Source of the DNA: a virus
Virus record (IMG/VR): IMGVR_UViG_3300046524_000585
Span: 1 to 40,040 of that record
Reading direction: 5' to 3' (one strand)
DNA: 40,040 nucleotides
A model generated the notes under the pieces. That model was given only the letters and a program-made list of their open reading frames with translations, was not told the origin of the DNA and ran no database searches. Both the position numbers and the translations under genes were made by a program. This document shows positions 15,315 to 23,694 of this stretch, piece after piece (within the stretch, counting starts at the first letter, position 1; each line of letters starts with the position of its first letter).

Positions 15315-15767
15315 TCAGTAAAGGGTGGGGCCGGACGTCAGGTCGCCGGTATTGCACAGGTAGGTAAAGCGGTAACGCACCATGCAGTTACCGGCGGTGT
15401 TGTCGCCTTCTTCCTCGAGCCAATCGATGTAAAAGCGTTGCACCCGATCCGCTTCTTCAAACGCATCCTCGGCCAGCAGGACGGCATGCACCGCAACCTT
15501 GACCAGATCGGCGATCTGGTCCCAGGCCTCACCCGTGGTGGGGTTCTCCCGTGCCAATATTTCAACTGACAGTTCGAACTGGTTGCGGTCCACCGAGTAA
15601 CTTTCGCGCTCGGTGGTTTCCAGGTTTGGGCGAATCACGATGGCCGGCGACATGTCCCGGGTGATCGCTTCCGTACGACTGCGAAACACGCGGTCGCCGG
15701 CCAACGTACCGGCAGCCAAAATCAACGCTTTCGCCTTTTCAACGATGCGTTCCTGAATCGAGGGCAT
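15315..15767 (-). CDS. Tail terminator / minor tail protein (gpU-like)
   Basis: The 150-residue protein starts MPSIQERIVEKAKALI. It has the mixed helix and strand pattern of tail completion proteins: an N-terminal helix, then SRTEAITRDMSPAIVIRPNLE, NQFELSVEILAREN, a helix WDQIADLVKVAVHAVLL, and RYRFTYLCNTGD at the end. Small proteins of this form located between the head-tail joining genes and the tail tube gene cap the tube (gpU in lambda). The assignment rests on this pattern and order, not on a signature motif. It lies 10 bases before the tail tube gene. Confidence 0.78.
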   Translation of the reverse strand: MPSIQERIVEKAKALILAAGTLAGDRVFRSRTEAITRDMSPAIVIRPNLETTERESYSVDRNQFELSVEILARENPTTGEAWDQIADLVKVAVHAVLLAEDAFEEADRVQRFYIDWLEEEGDNTAGNCMVRYRFTYLCNTGDLTSGPTLY

Positions 15768-15772
15768 GGGAT

Positions 15773-16060
15773 TTAGACCTTGGTGAGAGAGGCCAGACTG
15801 AGCGCGCCGTCATCAATCATGCGGCGATCGCGTACTCGGAAAGTGACGCCGCCGACGGTGACCAGCTTGGGATTGTTGATGCCAAGGCGTTCAGCCTCGG
15901 CGGTGATAACCAGGATCTCGTAACCGGTGGATTGGCTATTCAACCCACCCATTCCAACGATCTCGTCGGGCATATCTCGGACCGCCAGAAAGGGTTGGCC
16001 ATCGATCACCCCTCCCACGTCGAAATCTTCCAGGAAGCCCGTGAGATCTTCGTTAAGCAC
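15773..16060 (-). CDS. Head-tail joining protein (gpFII-like)
   Basis: The protein has 95 residues. The sequence FLEDFDVGGVIDGQPFLAVRDMPDE (near 9-33) followed by ILVITAEAERLG and a closing VGGVTFRVRDRRMIDDG is the compact beta-barrel pattern of FII-like joining proteins, which connect the head to the tail. It precedes the tail terminator gene by 5 bases and overlaps the small upstream gene by 8 bases. Confidence 0.8.
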   Translation of the reverse strand: MLNEDLTGFLEDFDVGGVIDGQPFLAVRDMPDEIVGMGGLNSQSTGYEILVITAEAERLGINNPKLVTVGGVTFRVRDRRMIDDGALSLASLTKV

Positions 16061-16244
16061 TGTCCCCTTCCTTGGCCTGGGCGCCTTTGCGCGGGACGCT
16101 GGCTTCCACCTTCACCTCTACCAACTGATGGCGAAAACGTTCAGCAACGTCGGCCGGCAGTTCAATCTGGTCACCGACCGCTGTCACCTTGTCGCCCGGT
16201 CCGCGAAAGGTCCCGGAAACGACGGTGTAGGCTTTATTCGCCAT
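16053..16244 (-). CDS. Small head-tail region protein, unknown
   Basis: A 63-residue protein starting MANKAYTVVSGTFRGPGDKV. The second of two adjacent ATG codons (16244) is better spaced from the upstream GGGGGTA. The first half looks like a small beta domain, and the second half is charged with a Lys/Ala/Glu-rich tail. The same type of tiny gene is common between capsid and joining-protein genes in Pseudomonas phages, but I know no proven function. Overlaps on both sides show translational coupling. Confidence 0.72.
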   Translation of the reverse strand: MANKAYTVVSGTFRGPGDKVTAVGDQIELPADVAERFRHQLVEVKVEASVPRKGAQAKEGDSA

Positions 16245-16482
16245 CATTACCCCCTGCTGCTTTCTCGACCTTGGTCACCCGCTGCGCCAGTGCCTTGTCC
16301 GGCTCGCCGGGGATAACGATCACCTCCCCCGCCTTGAACTGAACGGCATCCAGAATGGTGTAGCGGCCCTTCTTGCCCGCGATCGCCTCCAGGCTGTGCG
16401 CACGCGCGGCGGCCTGGGCGGCGGTCAGGATCAACTCACCGCTGTACAGCGTGATGGGCTGATCAACGTGATACTTCGGCAT
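16234..16482 (-). CDS. Small head region protein, unknown
   Basis: An 82-residue protein starting MPKYHVDQPITLYSGELI. It has an apparent beta-rich N-terminus, an Ala-rich helix (LTAAQAAARAHSLEAI, residues 18-33), a second strand region (GRYTILDAVQFKAGEVIVIPGE) and a charged tail. Its position directly after the major capsid gene is that of lambda FI-like or connector proteins, but I cannot match it to either. Overlaps the next gene by 11 bases. Confidence 0.72.
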   Translation of the reverse strand: MPKYHVDQPITLYSGELILTAAQAAARAHSLEAIAGKKGRYTILDAVQFKAGEVIVIPGEPDKALAQRVTKVEKAAGGNDGE

Positions 16483-16502
16483 ATGAATGTCCTCGATGAC
16501 AT

Positions 16503-16520
16503 GTAAGCCCGCGGGCTTAC
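16503..16520. repeat. Perfect 18-bp palindrome at the end of the capsid gene
   Basis: GTAAGCCCGCGGGCTTAC is a perfect inverted repeat that includes the TAA stop of the capsid gene (16517-16519). In RNA it could fold into a hairpin of 7 or 8 pairs with a minimal loop. There is no T-run, so it may stabilise the 3' end of capsid mRNA or slow ribosomes rather than terminate. Confidence 0.6.
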
Positions 16521-17461
16521 ACCAGTTTGTTCAGGACGGCGTACTGCCAACGGCCGAATCCAACGTTGCGCCAGGTGTCGACACCGTACTGGTGGGCATC
16601 GTTGTCGAACTCGTATTCCGAGCCCTCGGCCTTGGCCTTCATCACCACATCGGTTTCCTGCTGACGAATGAACGCTTTCAGGCGGCCGTCAGTGCGTAGG
16701 GTGACGAACTGGTCCTGCCAGGCGTTGAGGCGAACGTTGCCCACCACGCGCACCACGACGTTGTCCGGCATGACGATTTCGTTGATGTTGGTACCCCGGG
16801 GCACGCTCAACGCTGATTGGGCAACGCTCAGCAGGTTGTACGGCACCATCACCAGGAACTCGCGAGCCAGTTCGTTGATGGGCTCGCCCTGATCGTCCTT
16901 GAGGCTGGTCAGTTGAGTGATCGAGCGGGCAACCGCCTGCTGGAATACCGCAACGCTCGGAGCAGACGGTGTGCCAGGGTTTTCCGCGACCAGGTTGGCA
17001 ATAGTCGTGGTGATCTTGTTGGACTGGACACCGCTTTGGCCTTCCTGGTGGTCGGTATCGAAGTAATACTGCCCGTCGTAGCAGATCTGACTCTCACCAT
17101 TGAGCAGCAGCACCGACAACAGGCGCGCCCAGTGCGCGTTGGTGCGGTCCGCCAGCTCGCCCAGACGAATTCGCAGTTGACCGGTTTTGTCGCGGCGCAG
17201 TTCTTTTACCAGGACCTCGATCGTCGCTTCAAAGTGCAGGTTCTCGATTTCGAGTTCAGCACTGTTGAAGCCCTTGGCATGACGCCCGCCGATCCACTCA
17301 CGCAGGGTTGGCACCATGCCGATCCATGGATAGGTTTCTTTTGCCTGGTCGGAGTCGAACAGGTTGGAGACTGCATCGATCCAGGTATTGCCGACATTTT
17401 GTTCGAGCAGCTCATAAAACGTACCGATCACGGCACGACTGGACAGTACTTCAGCACCCAT
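16517..17461 (-). CDS. Major capsid protein, Mu gpT-like
   Basis: The 314-residue protein resembles the major head subunit gpT of Mu-like phages: YPWIGMVPTLREWIGG (residues 44-59), then a segment resembling EIENLHFEATIEVLVKELRRD, RTNAHWARLLSVLLLNG, CYDGQYYFDTDHQEG near 129-143, and a C-terminal WRNVGFGRWQYAVLNKLV. It should assemble the HK97-fold shell. GGGAG eight bases before the ATG supports the start. The usual lambda partners around it (gpB portal, S49 protease-scaffold, decoration protein) are kept, so the head module combines lambda- and Mu-type parts. Confidence 0.93.
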   Translation of the reverse strand: MGAEVLSSRAVIGTFYELLEQNVGNTWIDAVSNLFDSDQAKETYPWIGMVPTLREWIGGRHAKGFNSAELEIENLHFEATIEVLVKELRRDKTGQLRIRLGELADRTNAHWARLLSVLLLNGESQICYDGQYYFDTDHQEGQSGVQSNKITTTIANLVAENPGTPSAPSVAVFQQAVARSITQLTSLKDDQGEPINELAREFLVMVPYNLLSVAQSALSVPRGTNINEIVMPDNVVVRVVGNVRLNAWQDQFVTLRTDGRLKAFIRQQETDVVMKAKAEGSEYEFDNDAHQYGVDTWRNVGFGRWQYAVLNKLV

Positions 17462-17514
17462 GGGTGATTCTCCCGAAGAAGGATGAATTGGAAAAATTGG
17501 AGTTGCGCGGGGTG

Positions 17515-17931
17515 TTACGGAGCGACCGGAATGGCCTGTGCAGCGAACTTGACGATGCCCACGCCGCCACTGACAAAGCGGTGCACATGGCCTACGCGGC
17601 TATTACCCGCCGCGGTCAGCACGAAGGTGCCGCTGTCACTGGCGTAGACAGCCTTGCCGATGTCCGTGATCGCCAGTGCCGTGACGGAGAGCTGAACCTT
17701 GCCGTGCTCACGTGCGCGGACACGGATCGCGCCGGCGCCGCCGATGCGGTTGTCAGCGCCGCGATCAGCGAAGCCGACAAACAGATCACCGGCGGCGAGC
17801 GGTCGAGCCAGGCCGCTGGCGGCAACAATACCGATCGCCGAGCCTTCGAAAATTTGAGCGGCACCGGCAACGGGCAATTCGTTGATATCCCCCGTCTCGT
17901 AAGCGCGTGGGGTGTCTTGTGTCAGTGGCAT
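17515..17931 (-). CDS. Head decoration / capsid cement protein
   Basis: A 138-residue, low-complexity, Gly/Ala/Val-rich beta protein starting MPLTQDTPRAYETGDINELP. Residues 28-50 (FEGSAIGIVAASGLARPLAAGD) and the closing GHVHRFVSGGVGIVKFAAQ fit the small cement proteins that sit between the protease and capsid genes (lambda gpD position; DUF2190-like). It would bind the outside of the shell after expansion. GGAG precedes the ATG. The capsid gene follows after 53 bases. Confidence 0.86.
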   Translation of the reverse strand: MPLTQDTPRAYETGDINELPVAGAAQIFEGSAIGIVAASGLARPLAAGDLFVGFADRGADNRIGGAGAIRVRAREHGKVQLSVTALAITDIGKAVYASDSGTFVLTAAGNSRVGHVHRFVSGGVGIVKFAAQAIPVAP

Positions 17932-17971
17932 AGGATTCTCCAGGGCCAGGGGTTAGAGGATTACCAGGTAC

Positions 17972-19324
17972 TTACTTTTTCAGGACCTTGATCAGGCCTT
18001 TTTCGGAAGCCCGGCGATAGCCGTGGTAGGCCTCGAAGGTGCCGAATTCAGCGCGCAAATCCTTGTCGCTGTCCCACGTTGCTTTTGCGCGCTCTTCCAG
18101 CGGCGCCTCCGGATCTTCCTCGGCAGCTGCTGGAGCCAATGGCGGTGCAACGGCTCCTGGTACAGGCGCGGCGGCGCTGCCGCGAATATCGGCCAGTGCG
18201 TTAACACGCTTCGATTTCTCGGCAGCGATCACCTGCGCGGCTGCTTCGGCACCGCTGGTTTTGCCATCGAACTTGAGGCTGGCAATGAGTTCTTCATGGC
18301 CCGGCAGGCCAGCCGCCTCGACAGCCTTGATGCGGTCACATTCAGTGCGAGCACCGGCTGCGTGGGCATCATGTTCCAGGCTGGCCAGCAGCTCGGCATG
18401 ATTCGCGGCCAGGTACTCGCGGGTGATGGCTGGCTGTTCAGTCGTTGGGGCGGGTGCGGTGCTGCTGTTTGGCGTGGACATGGATCGATCTCCAGAGGGG
18501 CTGCCATTGAATTCGGCAATAAGGTTTTCAAGGGTGGATTCACGGTCAGCCATGCCCAGTTCAACGGCATCAGAACCAATCCGCATGTCGCCCTGGCCGA
18601 AGTCGGCCAGCACGGTTTCAACACTGAGGCCGCGATAGTTGGCGACGTCCTCGACAAAGATGTCAGTCAGCCGATCTACATGCGCCTGGGCCAAGGCTCG
18701 GCCTGACTCAGTGCCGAAGTCCGGGCGCTTGTTCGGGCTTTGGCTGCTGACGATCTCGAAACTGCCGTCATCGCCGTTTTTGCGCACCGTCAACACGGTG
18801 CCGATAGAGCCGACGGCGCCGGTGCGGCTCATGACGATTTCATGGGCCGCCGCGGCCATCCAGTAACCGGCACTGGCCGCGTTGCCGGATACGTAGGCCA
18901 CCACCCGCTTGGGCGACGCTCGGATCATTTGGCCGAACTCCGCGATGCCGCTGGCAATGCCGCCAGGCGTGTCCATCACCAGAATGATGGTGTCGGTTCG
19001 CGGGTCATCCACCGCCGTGGTGAACTCCTTCGCCAACACATCCAGCGAGGTCGCACCAGAGAGTGCCGTAAAGAGGTTGGCGTAACGGAACACCGGGCCG
19101 GTGACAGGCAGCAATGCAACATTGCCGCGCTGTGTCACTGCTCGACTGTTCTGCAGGGGCTTGCCTTGCCGGGCCTCCAAGGCTTCTGGCCCTTCGTGCT
19201 CCCGGCGGGCGATGGCAGTGATGGTTTGCAGCATGTCCGGGGTGATAGCCCAGGGCTCGCGCGACACCAGGTCGAACGCCGTCACCCGGTGCACGGGAGG
19301 TGCATCGGTTGGGTTGTCGCTCAT
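17972..19324 (-). CDS. S49 family capsid maturation protease fused to scaffold
   Basis: The 450-residue protein has an N-terminal SppA/ClpP-like serine protease domain (to about residue 280) and an Ala/Glu-rich, helical C-terminal part that should act as scaffold. The nucleophile is S151 in GNAASAGYWMA, preceded by the MDTPGGIASG strand (118-126); K199 in SPNKRPDF is the likely general base. The gene is the equivalent of lambda C with an internal scaffold (Nu3). An internal start for a separate scaffold is plausible around 18483 (MSTPNSSTAPAP), where ATG follows a spacer of the protease domain, but this is inference. It lies 2 bases after the portal gene. Confidence 0.92.
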   Translation of the reverse strand: MSDNPTDAPPVHRVTAFDLVSREPWAITPDMLQTITAIARREHEGPEALEARQGKPLQNSRAVTQRGNVALLPVTGPVFRYANLFTALSGATSLDVLAKEFTTAVDDPRTDTIILVMDTPGGIASGIAEFGQMIRASPKRVVAYVSGNAASAGYWMAAAAHEIVMSRTGAVGSIGTVLTVRKNGDDGSFEIVSSQSPNKRPDFGTESGRALAQAHVDRLTDIFVEDVANYRGLSVETVLADFGQGDMRIGSDAVELGMADRESTLENLIAEFNGSPSGDRSMSTPNSSTAPAPTTEQPAITREYLAANHAELLASLEHDAHAAGARTECDRIKAVEAAGLPGHEELIASLKFDGKTSGAEAAAQVIAAEKSKRVNALADIRGSAAAPVPGAVAPPLAPAAAEEDPEAPLEERAKATWDSDKDLRAEFGTFEAYHGYRRASEKGLIKVLKK

Positions 19325-19326
19325 AG

Positions 19327-20937
19327 TTATGTCCGTTCAGGAAGGTCGGGGTTTACGGCAGGCTCATTTTCCGGGCGGGCTGTAGGCGTTGCAGAAAGGC
19401 CATCGTCAAGACGGCGCTTTACCTCCAGCGCCCGCTGTTCGTGGTTTTCTTCCCAGTCGCTGCCGTCGTAGAGCATCGACTCTTTCGCCAGCGTACTGAT
19501 GCCGATATCAATACGCTTCTCTGCCGCGTTGACGTCTTTCAGAGGGTCAACCGTGCCCGGGCCATCCCCGACCCACAGCGAACCGCAATAGGCGTAGCGC
19601 AACAGCGGATGGTCAAAAAAACCCGGCGCCTCGACATCGCCCTGCGCGACAGCTTCTTCCAGCCAATGCTCGTACACCGGCTGGCAGAAGTTGTGCCCCA
19701 AGAAGTCGCGGCACCCGCGAACAAACTGCCAAGCCTCCATCACCGCTGCACGTGCGGCGGTATAACTGGCAGTAAAGTGCTTGATCAGCACCTCATACGG
19801 CAGCTCCAGGGCCATACCGATCTGACGCAGCATGGCCAGCACGAAAGGATCAAAGGCCATGTTCGGCCGCCCCGGTGAGGCGGTGTCGATGGAGGCGCCG
19901 TCGTCCAGCTCGGCCACGATGCCCCCGCTGAGGGAGCCGTCCCATCCACCCGAAGAGCGCCCTGCCGGACTGTCGCCGCCGACCGGCGTATTGCCCGTCG
20001 CCGCCGAGGCCAAAGGGCTGAGCTGGCCACCGTTGCCGGGCTTGATGAACACTGCGAAGAACGCGGACACCACCGCCGCTTCCAACTCGGCATCGGTATA
20101 GCGGTCAAGCTGTTTGAGCTTTTCGATCACCGGGGCCAGGTACGGCACCCCCCGGGGCTGACCTACACGACGGCGCCGGTACAGGTGTAGCAGCACCCGG
20201 CCGCCACGCTCATTGAAAAACGGACGCTCATCCCAAACCCGCTCTTTCACACCCAGCGCACCGGGATGACTGCGCAGGATGTGCGCTTTGACCGGTGCCC
20301 CGTCAGCATCCCGTTCGATTCCGGCGGTGAGCGTTTCCGTGTCCGCCTTGCCCGAGGGATTGCAGACCCGATCGCCTTCGATCAGTTGAACGCATGCGGA
20401 GTAGTGATGACCTGGTTGGACTTTATGCGTCAGCAGTGGGAACACATCGCCGCTGCTCAGCACCGACCGCCATGCAAGCTCCTGCAGGCCGTAAAAGTTT
20501 TGCTCCCGGGTAATGTCGCAGCAGTTGGTTTCGGCCCAGGATTTGAACAGGGATTCGGTATTGCGCTGCCAGTCGCGGGCCTGCTCTTCATCCCACCCGA
20601 GGATCTGGCGATTGACCACCGACTTGAGAGCCAGGCCGGTCCCGACGGTTTTTGTCGTCACCGTGTTGATCGCACCGCCGCCGATGGGGTTGTTGCGCTC
20701 CAGATCGCGACAACGTTCGCGCAGCGTGGGCAAGTCCGGTAGCAGGTCCGCCGCAGCGCTGCCCGCTGCGGGATTCCAGGCACTCAACGAGCGCTTGGCC
20801 TTGGAGGCCCCGGTGTAACCACCCAACGCGGTCATCGTCATCCGGGCATGCATACGCTTGGCACCGCGCTCCGGACTGATCCAACTGATGGCCTTGTCCA
20901 GCAGCGTCGGTTCAGGTGACTTGGGTGCGCGGCTCAT
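19327..20937 (-). CDS. Portal protein, lambda gpB family
   Basis: This 536-residue protein forms the dodecameric ring through which DNA is packed and ejected. The start resembles lambda-family portals, with RAPKSPEPTLLDKAISWISPERGAKR followed by YTGASKAKRSLSAWNP, then RERCRDLERNNPIGGGAINT near residues 72-91 and LKSVVNRQILGWDEEQARDW. Later family marks are LPYEVLIKHFTASYTAARAA and the hydrophobic FLGHNFCQPVYEHWL. Its ATG overlaps the stop of the gpW-position gene by 4 bases. A long glycine/serine-rich insertion lies near residues 300-350. Confidence 0.94.
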   Translation of the reverse strand: MSRAPKSPEPTLLDKAISWISPERGAKRMHARMTMTALGGYTGASKAKRSLSAWNPAAGSAAADLLPDLPTLRERCRDLERNNPIGGGAINTVTTKTVGTGLALKSVVNRQILGWDEEQARDWQRNTESLFKSWAETNCCDITREQNFYGLQELAWRSVLSSGDVFPLLTHKVQPGHHYSACVQLIEGDRVCNPSGKADTETLTAGIERDADGAPVKAHILRSHPGALGVKERVWDERPFFNERGGRVLLHLYRRRRVGQPRGVPYLAPVIEKLKQLDRYTDAELEAAVVSAFFAVFIKPGNGGQLSPLASAATGNTPVGGDSPAGRSSGGWDGSLSGGIVAELDDGASIDTASPGRPNMAFDPFVLAMLRQIGMALELPYEVLIKHFTASYTAARAAVMEAWQFVRGCRDFLGHNFCQPVYEHWLEEAVAQGDVEAPGFFDHPLLRYAYCGSLWVGDGPGTVDPLKDVNAAEKRIDIGISTLAKESMLYDGSDWEENHEQRALEVKRRLDDGLSATPTARPENEPAVNPDLPERT

Positions 20938-21155
20938 AACGGCGTGATCCCACGCAGCGTTATACCCCGAGGCCGTCCGCTGGCCAGCCGATCAACCTGG
21001 CCTTGCCAGTAGTCGATCATCCGGGTGATCTCCGCCGCGTCCGCATAATTCAGTTGCCGGGTGCCGATGCGATAGCTCTGTTTCTGGCTGACTTTGATGC
21101 TTGCGTCGAGCCACGCTTGAAGCTGGCTTTGCGCCTGTTCCAGTGTGATAGCCAT
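20934..21155 (-). CDS. gpW-position small head protein (DUF6148 type)
   Basis: A 73-residue protein: one helical hairpin formed by ITLEQAQSQLQAWLDASIKV and YADAAEITRMIDYWQGQVDRL around a SYRIGTRQL turn. The pattern matches DUF6148 proteins, and the gene order terminase large, this gene, portal is the order A-W-B of lambda, where gpW completes the head for tail joining. Whether the protein is a true gpW homologue cannot be shown from the sequence. Overlaps the portal start by 4 bases. Confidence 0.85.
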   Translation of the reverse strand: MAITLEQAQSQLQAWLDASIKVSQKQSYRIGTRQLNYADAAEITRMIDYWQGQVDRLASGRPRGITLRGITPL

Positions 21156-21158
21156 GGG

Positions 21159-23363
21159 TTAGTTCCTGCGTTGGGAGAGCACACGCATTGCACTGCGGCG
21201 CCCAGAAATAACTCTCCCGCCAGTTGGCGGGAGTTCAGGTGGTTCAACAGGTGCCACCGGCGCCGGTTGTTCAGCAACAACATCAGGTCCAGGATCAGGA
21301 TCGCGAGCCGGCTCCGCTGGGGGCGCGTCGAAGAAAAGCGCCCCCTGCCGGATCTGGGCATCAAGCGCTGCCCAGTCGTGTTCTTGCAGCAGATGAGTTT
21401 TCAGCGAACGGGCCGCGTGAAGTGCGTAGGTTTCGCAGTCGGTGGCCTCGTTCGGCTCACCGGCCTTTTTCTGCCACACCTTGCGGTAGTGATGCCGGCG
21501 GCTGGGGGCTTTCACTTCAGCCGTGATCTGCCGCCAGTAGTCCGGCCGCACTGTCTTGTAGAAGTGCATCCGGCCCGGACCGTCTCCAGCCAGCGGCAAA
21601 CGACCCTCAATCCAGAGATCTTTGGCACGCGAGGTGCCGACGATGTAAGGCCGCAGGCCATACTTCGACGCCTTTTGCTCTTTGTCGGTGTCCACACCCT
21701 GCCGCGGTGCACTGAAGATTTCTTTTCGTTCATCATCCCGGCTGTTACCTCGCTCGCTCGCGCCCTTGATCGCCATCACGCCGTTGCGCTGGTGTTTACG
21801 GCAAAACGCATAGGCCGCGTCCTGGGTGACGGTACCGTCCGAGGTATCGAGCGATACCGCGAGCACCTTCAACTTGGCACCGCAGGCGTGGGTAATGGGA
21901 GCGAACAGCAGTTTTTCCAGATCCAGCCACACTCCCTGATCAGGCAAAACCACCTCACCGTAGATCTCGCCCCAGTAGAGCAACCAGGATTCCTCACCTC
22001 GACCCCAAGCCCGCATGACAACCGCGAGGCGGTCATGCTGGACGTCCACGCCGGCGGTGACCACAAGGCCACCCATCGGCACGAACAGTTCGGGGTAGTC
22101 CTCGGCCCGTTCCGCTAGCTTGTCCGCCTCGGGCAGGTCCGACTTGTATTCATAGGCCCGGCCCTGTTTCTGGTTGACGAACTTGATCAGCAGCGACAGG
22201 TTGCCCATCGACGCCTGGTGTTCGGCGTTGAGTTTCTCGCGCACGATATCGGCCAGACTGGTACCCGGCAGGCAGGCATAGAGCTCGTTCAGTTCAATGA
22301 ACCCGGCACGCCCGGCAAAGGGTTTGGTCGGCACCCAACCGCAGTTCGGGTCACCGGCATCAATGGCGTTGAACACCGTGTTGCGGATGTTCTCCTTGCG
22401 CTGGTAGTCGTCCCAGATTTCCCCGCAGTGTGGGCAGGCATAGCCGGCTGTTGCCGGATCCGCACGGCCATAGATTTCATGGGGCTGCGCTTCCTCTTCG
22501 ATGTCCAGCCACTTGATGTGCGCGAAGTCCAGCACATGAGCCTGGCCGCAGGTGTGGCAGATGATCGGCAACACCCGGCAATCGGTCTGAGCCAAGCGCG
22601 CCTCGGTCTTGCTCGCGCCCTTGATCGCCGGCGTACCCCCCACTAACATTTTCGAGCCGGGATAACGTTTGCCACGCTCCTCAAGCAGGGCGATCGCATC
22701 GCCCTGCCCCTTAACGTCGTCGCTGGTATCGTCGGGTTCCTCGACCACCGACAGGCCGACAGACGAAGTGGATTTGACGTTGCCGGGGGAGTTGGACGCC
22801 ACCAGCTTGAGGAATCCGCCCGGAAAGGTCTTGTGGTCCCAGCGATTGCCGGAAGTACGGCTCACATCGACCGGCATCAGCTTCGCCACTTCCGTGTTCG
22901 CCGTGACACCGAACTTAAGCTTTTCGTCGTGAAAGTTCTTGCCGTCCTTTTCCTTGGCAAACAGGATCATGATCGGACGCGGCAGGTTGTGAATGAACTT
23001 GAACAGGTAGCCTATCAGGAACCACGTCCAGCCGATCTGCGCCGCCTTCATCAGGTCGACTTCGCTGACCCGCGGATCATCCAGGGCAGCGGCAACGCCG
23101 AGAAAGTAAGGCGTGTACTGGAAGTCGTAGAGCCCGTGCAGCACACCGCTCTCTGACGGCAGGTAAAACTCGGTGCTCAGGTAATGCGCGGTCGGAATGT
23201 CACGCGGCGGGTTGAATTTCCCCGCTGCTGCCAACAAGCTCCGCGCCAAGTTTTCGCGCGTAGCCTGCAATTCGCTCGGTTGTAGGTCCAGCAACTTTGG
23301 CCACCACTGCTCGATCAATCGTGAGCTTCTGCACGTTTTCGATTTCCTGAAGGATTCGCTCAA
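21159..23363 (-). CDS. Terminase large subunit, GpA family
   Basis: The protein (up to 734 residues) packages DNA: an N-terminal ATPase followed by a nuclease. The ATPase P-loop region is LMKAAQIGWTWF (residues 104-115), a degenerate Walker A as is usual in GpA. Two CxxC pairs (CHTCGQ and CPHCGE, about residues 270-310) form the zinc ribbon of this family. The C-terminal half has the nuclease-type sequence VTAGVDVQHDRLAVVMRAWGRG. The frame opens with TTG at 23363 and has further TTG codons down to 23234 but no ATG, so the true start is uncertain. Every one of these starts lies inside the small-subunit gene. The GpA family usually cuts at cos sites. Confidence 0.93.
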   Translation of the reverse strand: MSESFRKSKTCRSSRLIEQWWPKLLDLQPSELQATRENLARSLLAAAGKFNPPRDIPTAHYLSTEFYLPSESGVLHGLYDFQYTPYFLGVAAALDDPRVSEVDLMKAAQIGWTWFLIGYLFKFIHNLPRPIMILFAKEKDGKNFHDEKLKFGVTANTEVAKLMPVDVSRTSGNRWDHKTFPGGFLKLVASNSPGNVKSTSSVGLSVVEEPDDTSDDVKGQGDAIALLEERGKRYPGSKMLVGGTPAIKGASKTEARLAQTDCRVLPIICHTCGQAHVLDFAHIKWLDIEEEAQPHEIYGRADPATAGYACPHCGEIWDDYQRKENIRNTVFNAIDAGDPNCGWVPTKPFAGRAGFIELNELYACLPGTSLADIVREKLNAEHQASMGNLSLLIKFVNQKQGRAYEYKSDLPEADKLAERAEDYPELFVPMGGLVVTAGVDVQHDRLAVVMRAWGRGEESWLLYWGEIYGEVVLPDQGVWLDLEKLLFAPITHACGAKLKVLAVSLDTSDGTVTQDAAYAFCRKHQRNGVMAIKGASERGNSRDDERKEIFSAPRQGVDTDKEQKASKYGLRPYIVGTSRAKDLWIEGRLPLAGDGPGRMHFYKTVRPDYWRQITAEVKAPSRRHHYRKVWQKKAGEPNEATDCETYALHAARSLKTHLLQEHDWAALDAQIRQGALFFDAPPAEPARDPDPGPDVVAEQPAPVAPVEPPELPPTGGRVISGRRSAMRVLSQRRN

Positions 23364-23694
23364 GGCCGCCCAGGTACTCCCGGTTTGCGAAGCTGGCCCA
23401 GTCAGACAGCACCCGTTCAGCCTCGTCTGCGGAGATCAATGAACGCAGCTTTTCGTGATACGTCAGCCGGCCGTTTGCCGCTTTCTGCTGCAAGTCGTCG
23501 ATCCGCGCTCGGTTGAGTTGTTCGATCTGGCTACCCCCGCGCCCCGCGGCTTTTTCGCGCAGGTCGCGGATGTAAGCCGTGCGGATCTCGTCGAGGGTCG
23601 CCGCCTGCCAGTCCAGGTCCAACCGTTTGAGCACGTCGCGTGCACTACGCTCGCTCAGGTCCAGATGTTCGGCGACTTCAAGTTGGGTTGGCAT
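23200..23694 (-). CDS. Terminase small subunit (Nu1-like)
   Basis: The 164-residue protein has an N-terminal winged-helix or HTH segment (MPTQLEVAEHLDLSERSARD, residues 1-20) as in Nu1-type small subunits, a middle linker with KAAGRGGSQIEQLNRARID, and a C-terminal helical domain. It recognises the packaging site and recruits the large subunit. The ATG at 23694 is the natural start after a non-coding gap. Its last 164 bases overlap the large-subunit frame, which is unusually long for a terS/terL pair. Confidence 0.9.
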   Translation of the reverse strand: MPTQLEVAEHLDLSERSARDVLKRLDLDWQAATLDEIRTAYIRDLREKAAGRGGSQIEQLNRARIDDLQQKAANGRLTYHEKLRSLISADEAERVLSDWASFANREYLGGLERILQEIENVQKLTIDRAVVAKVAGPTTERIAGYARKLGAELVGSSGEIQPAA

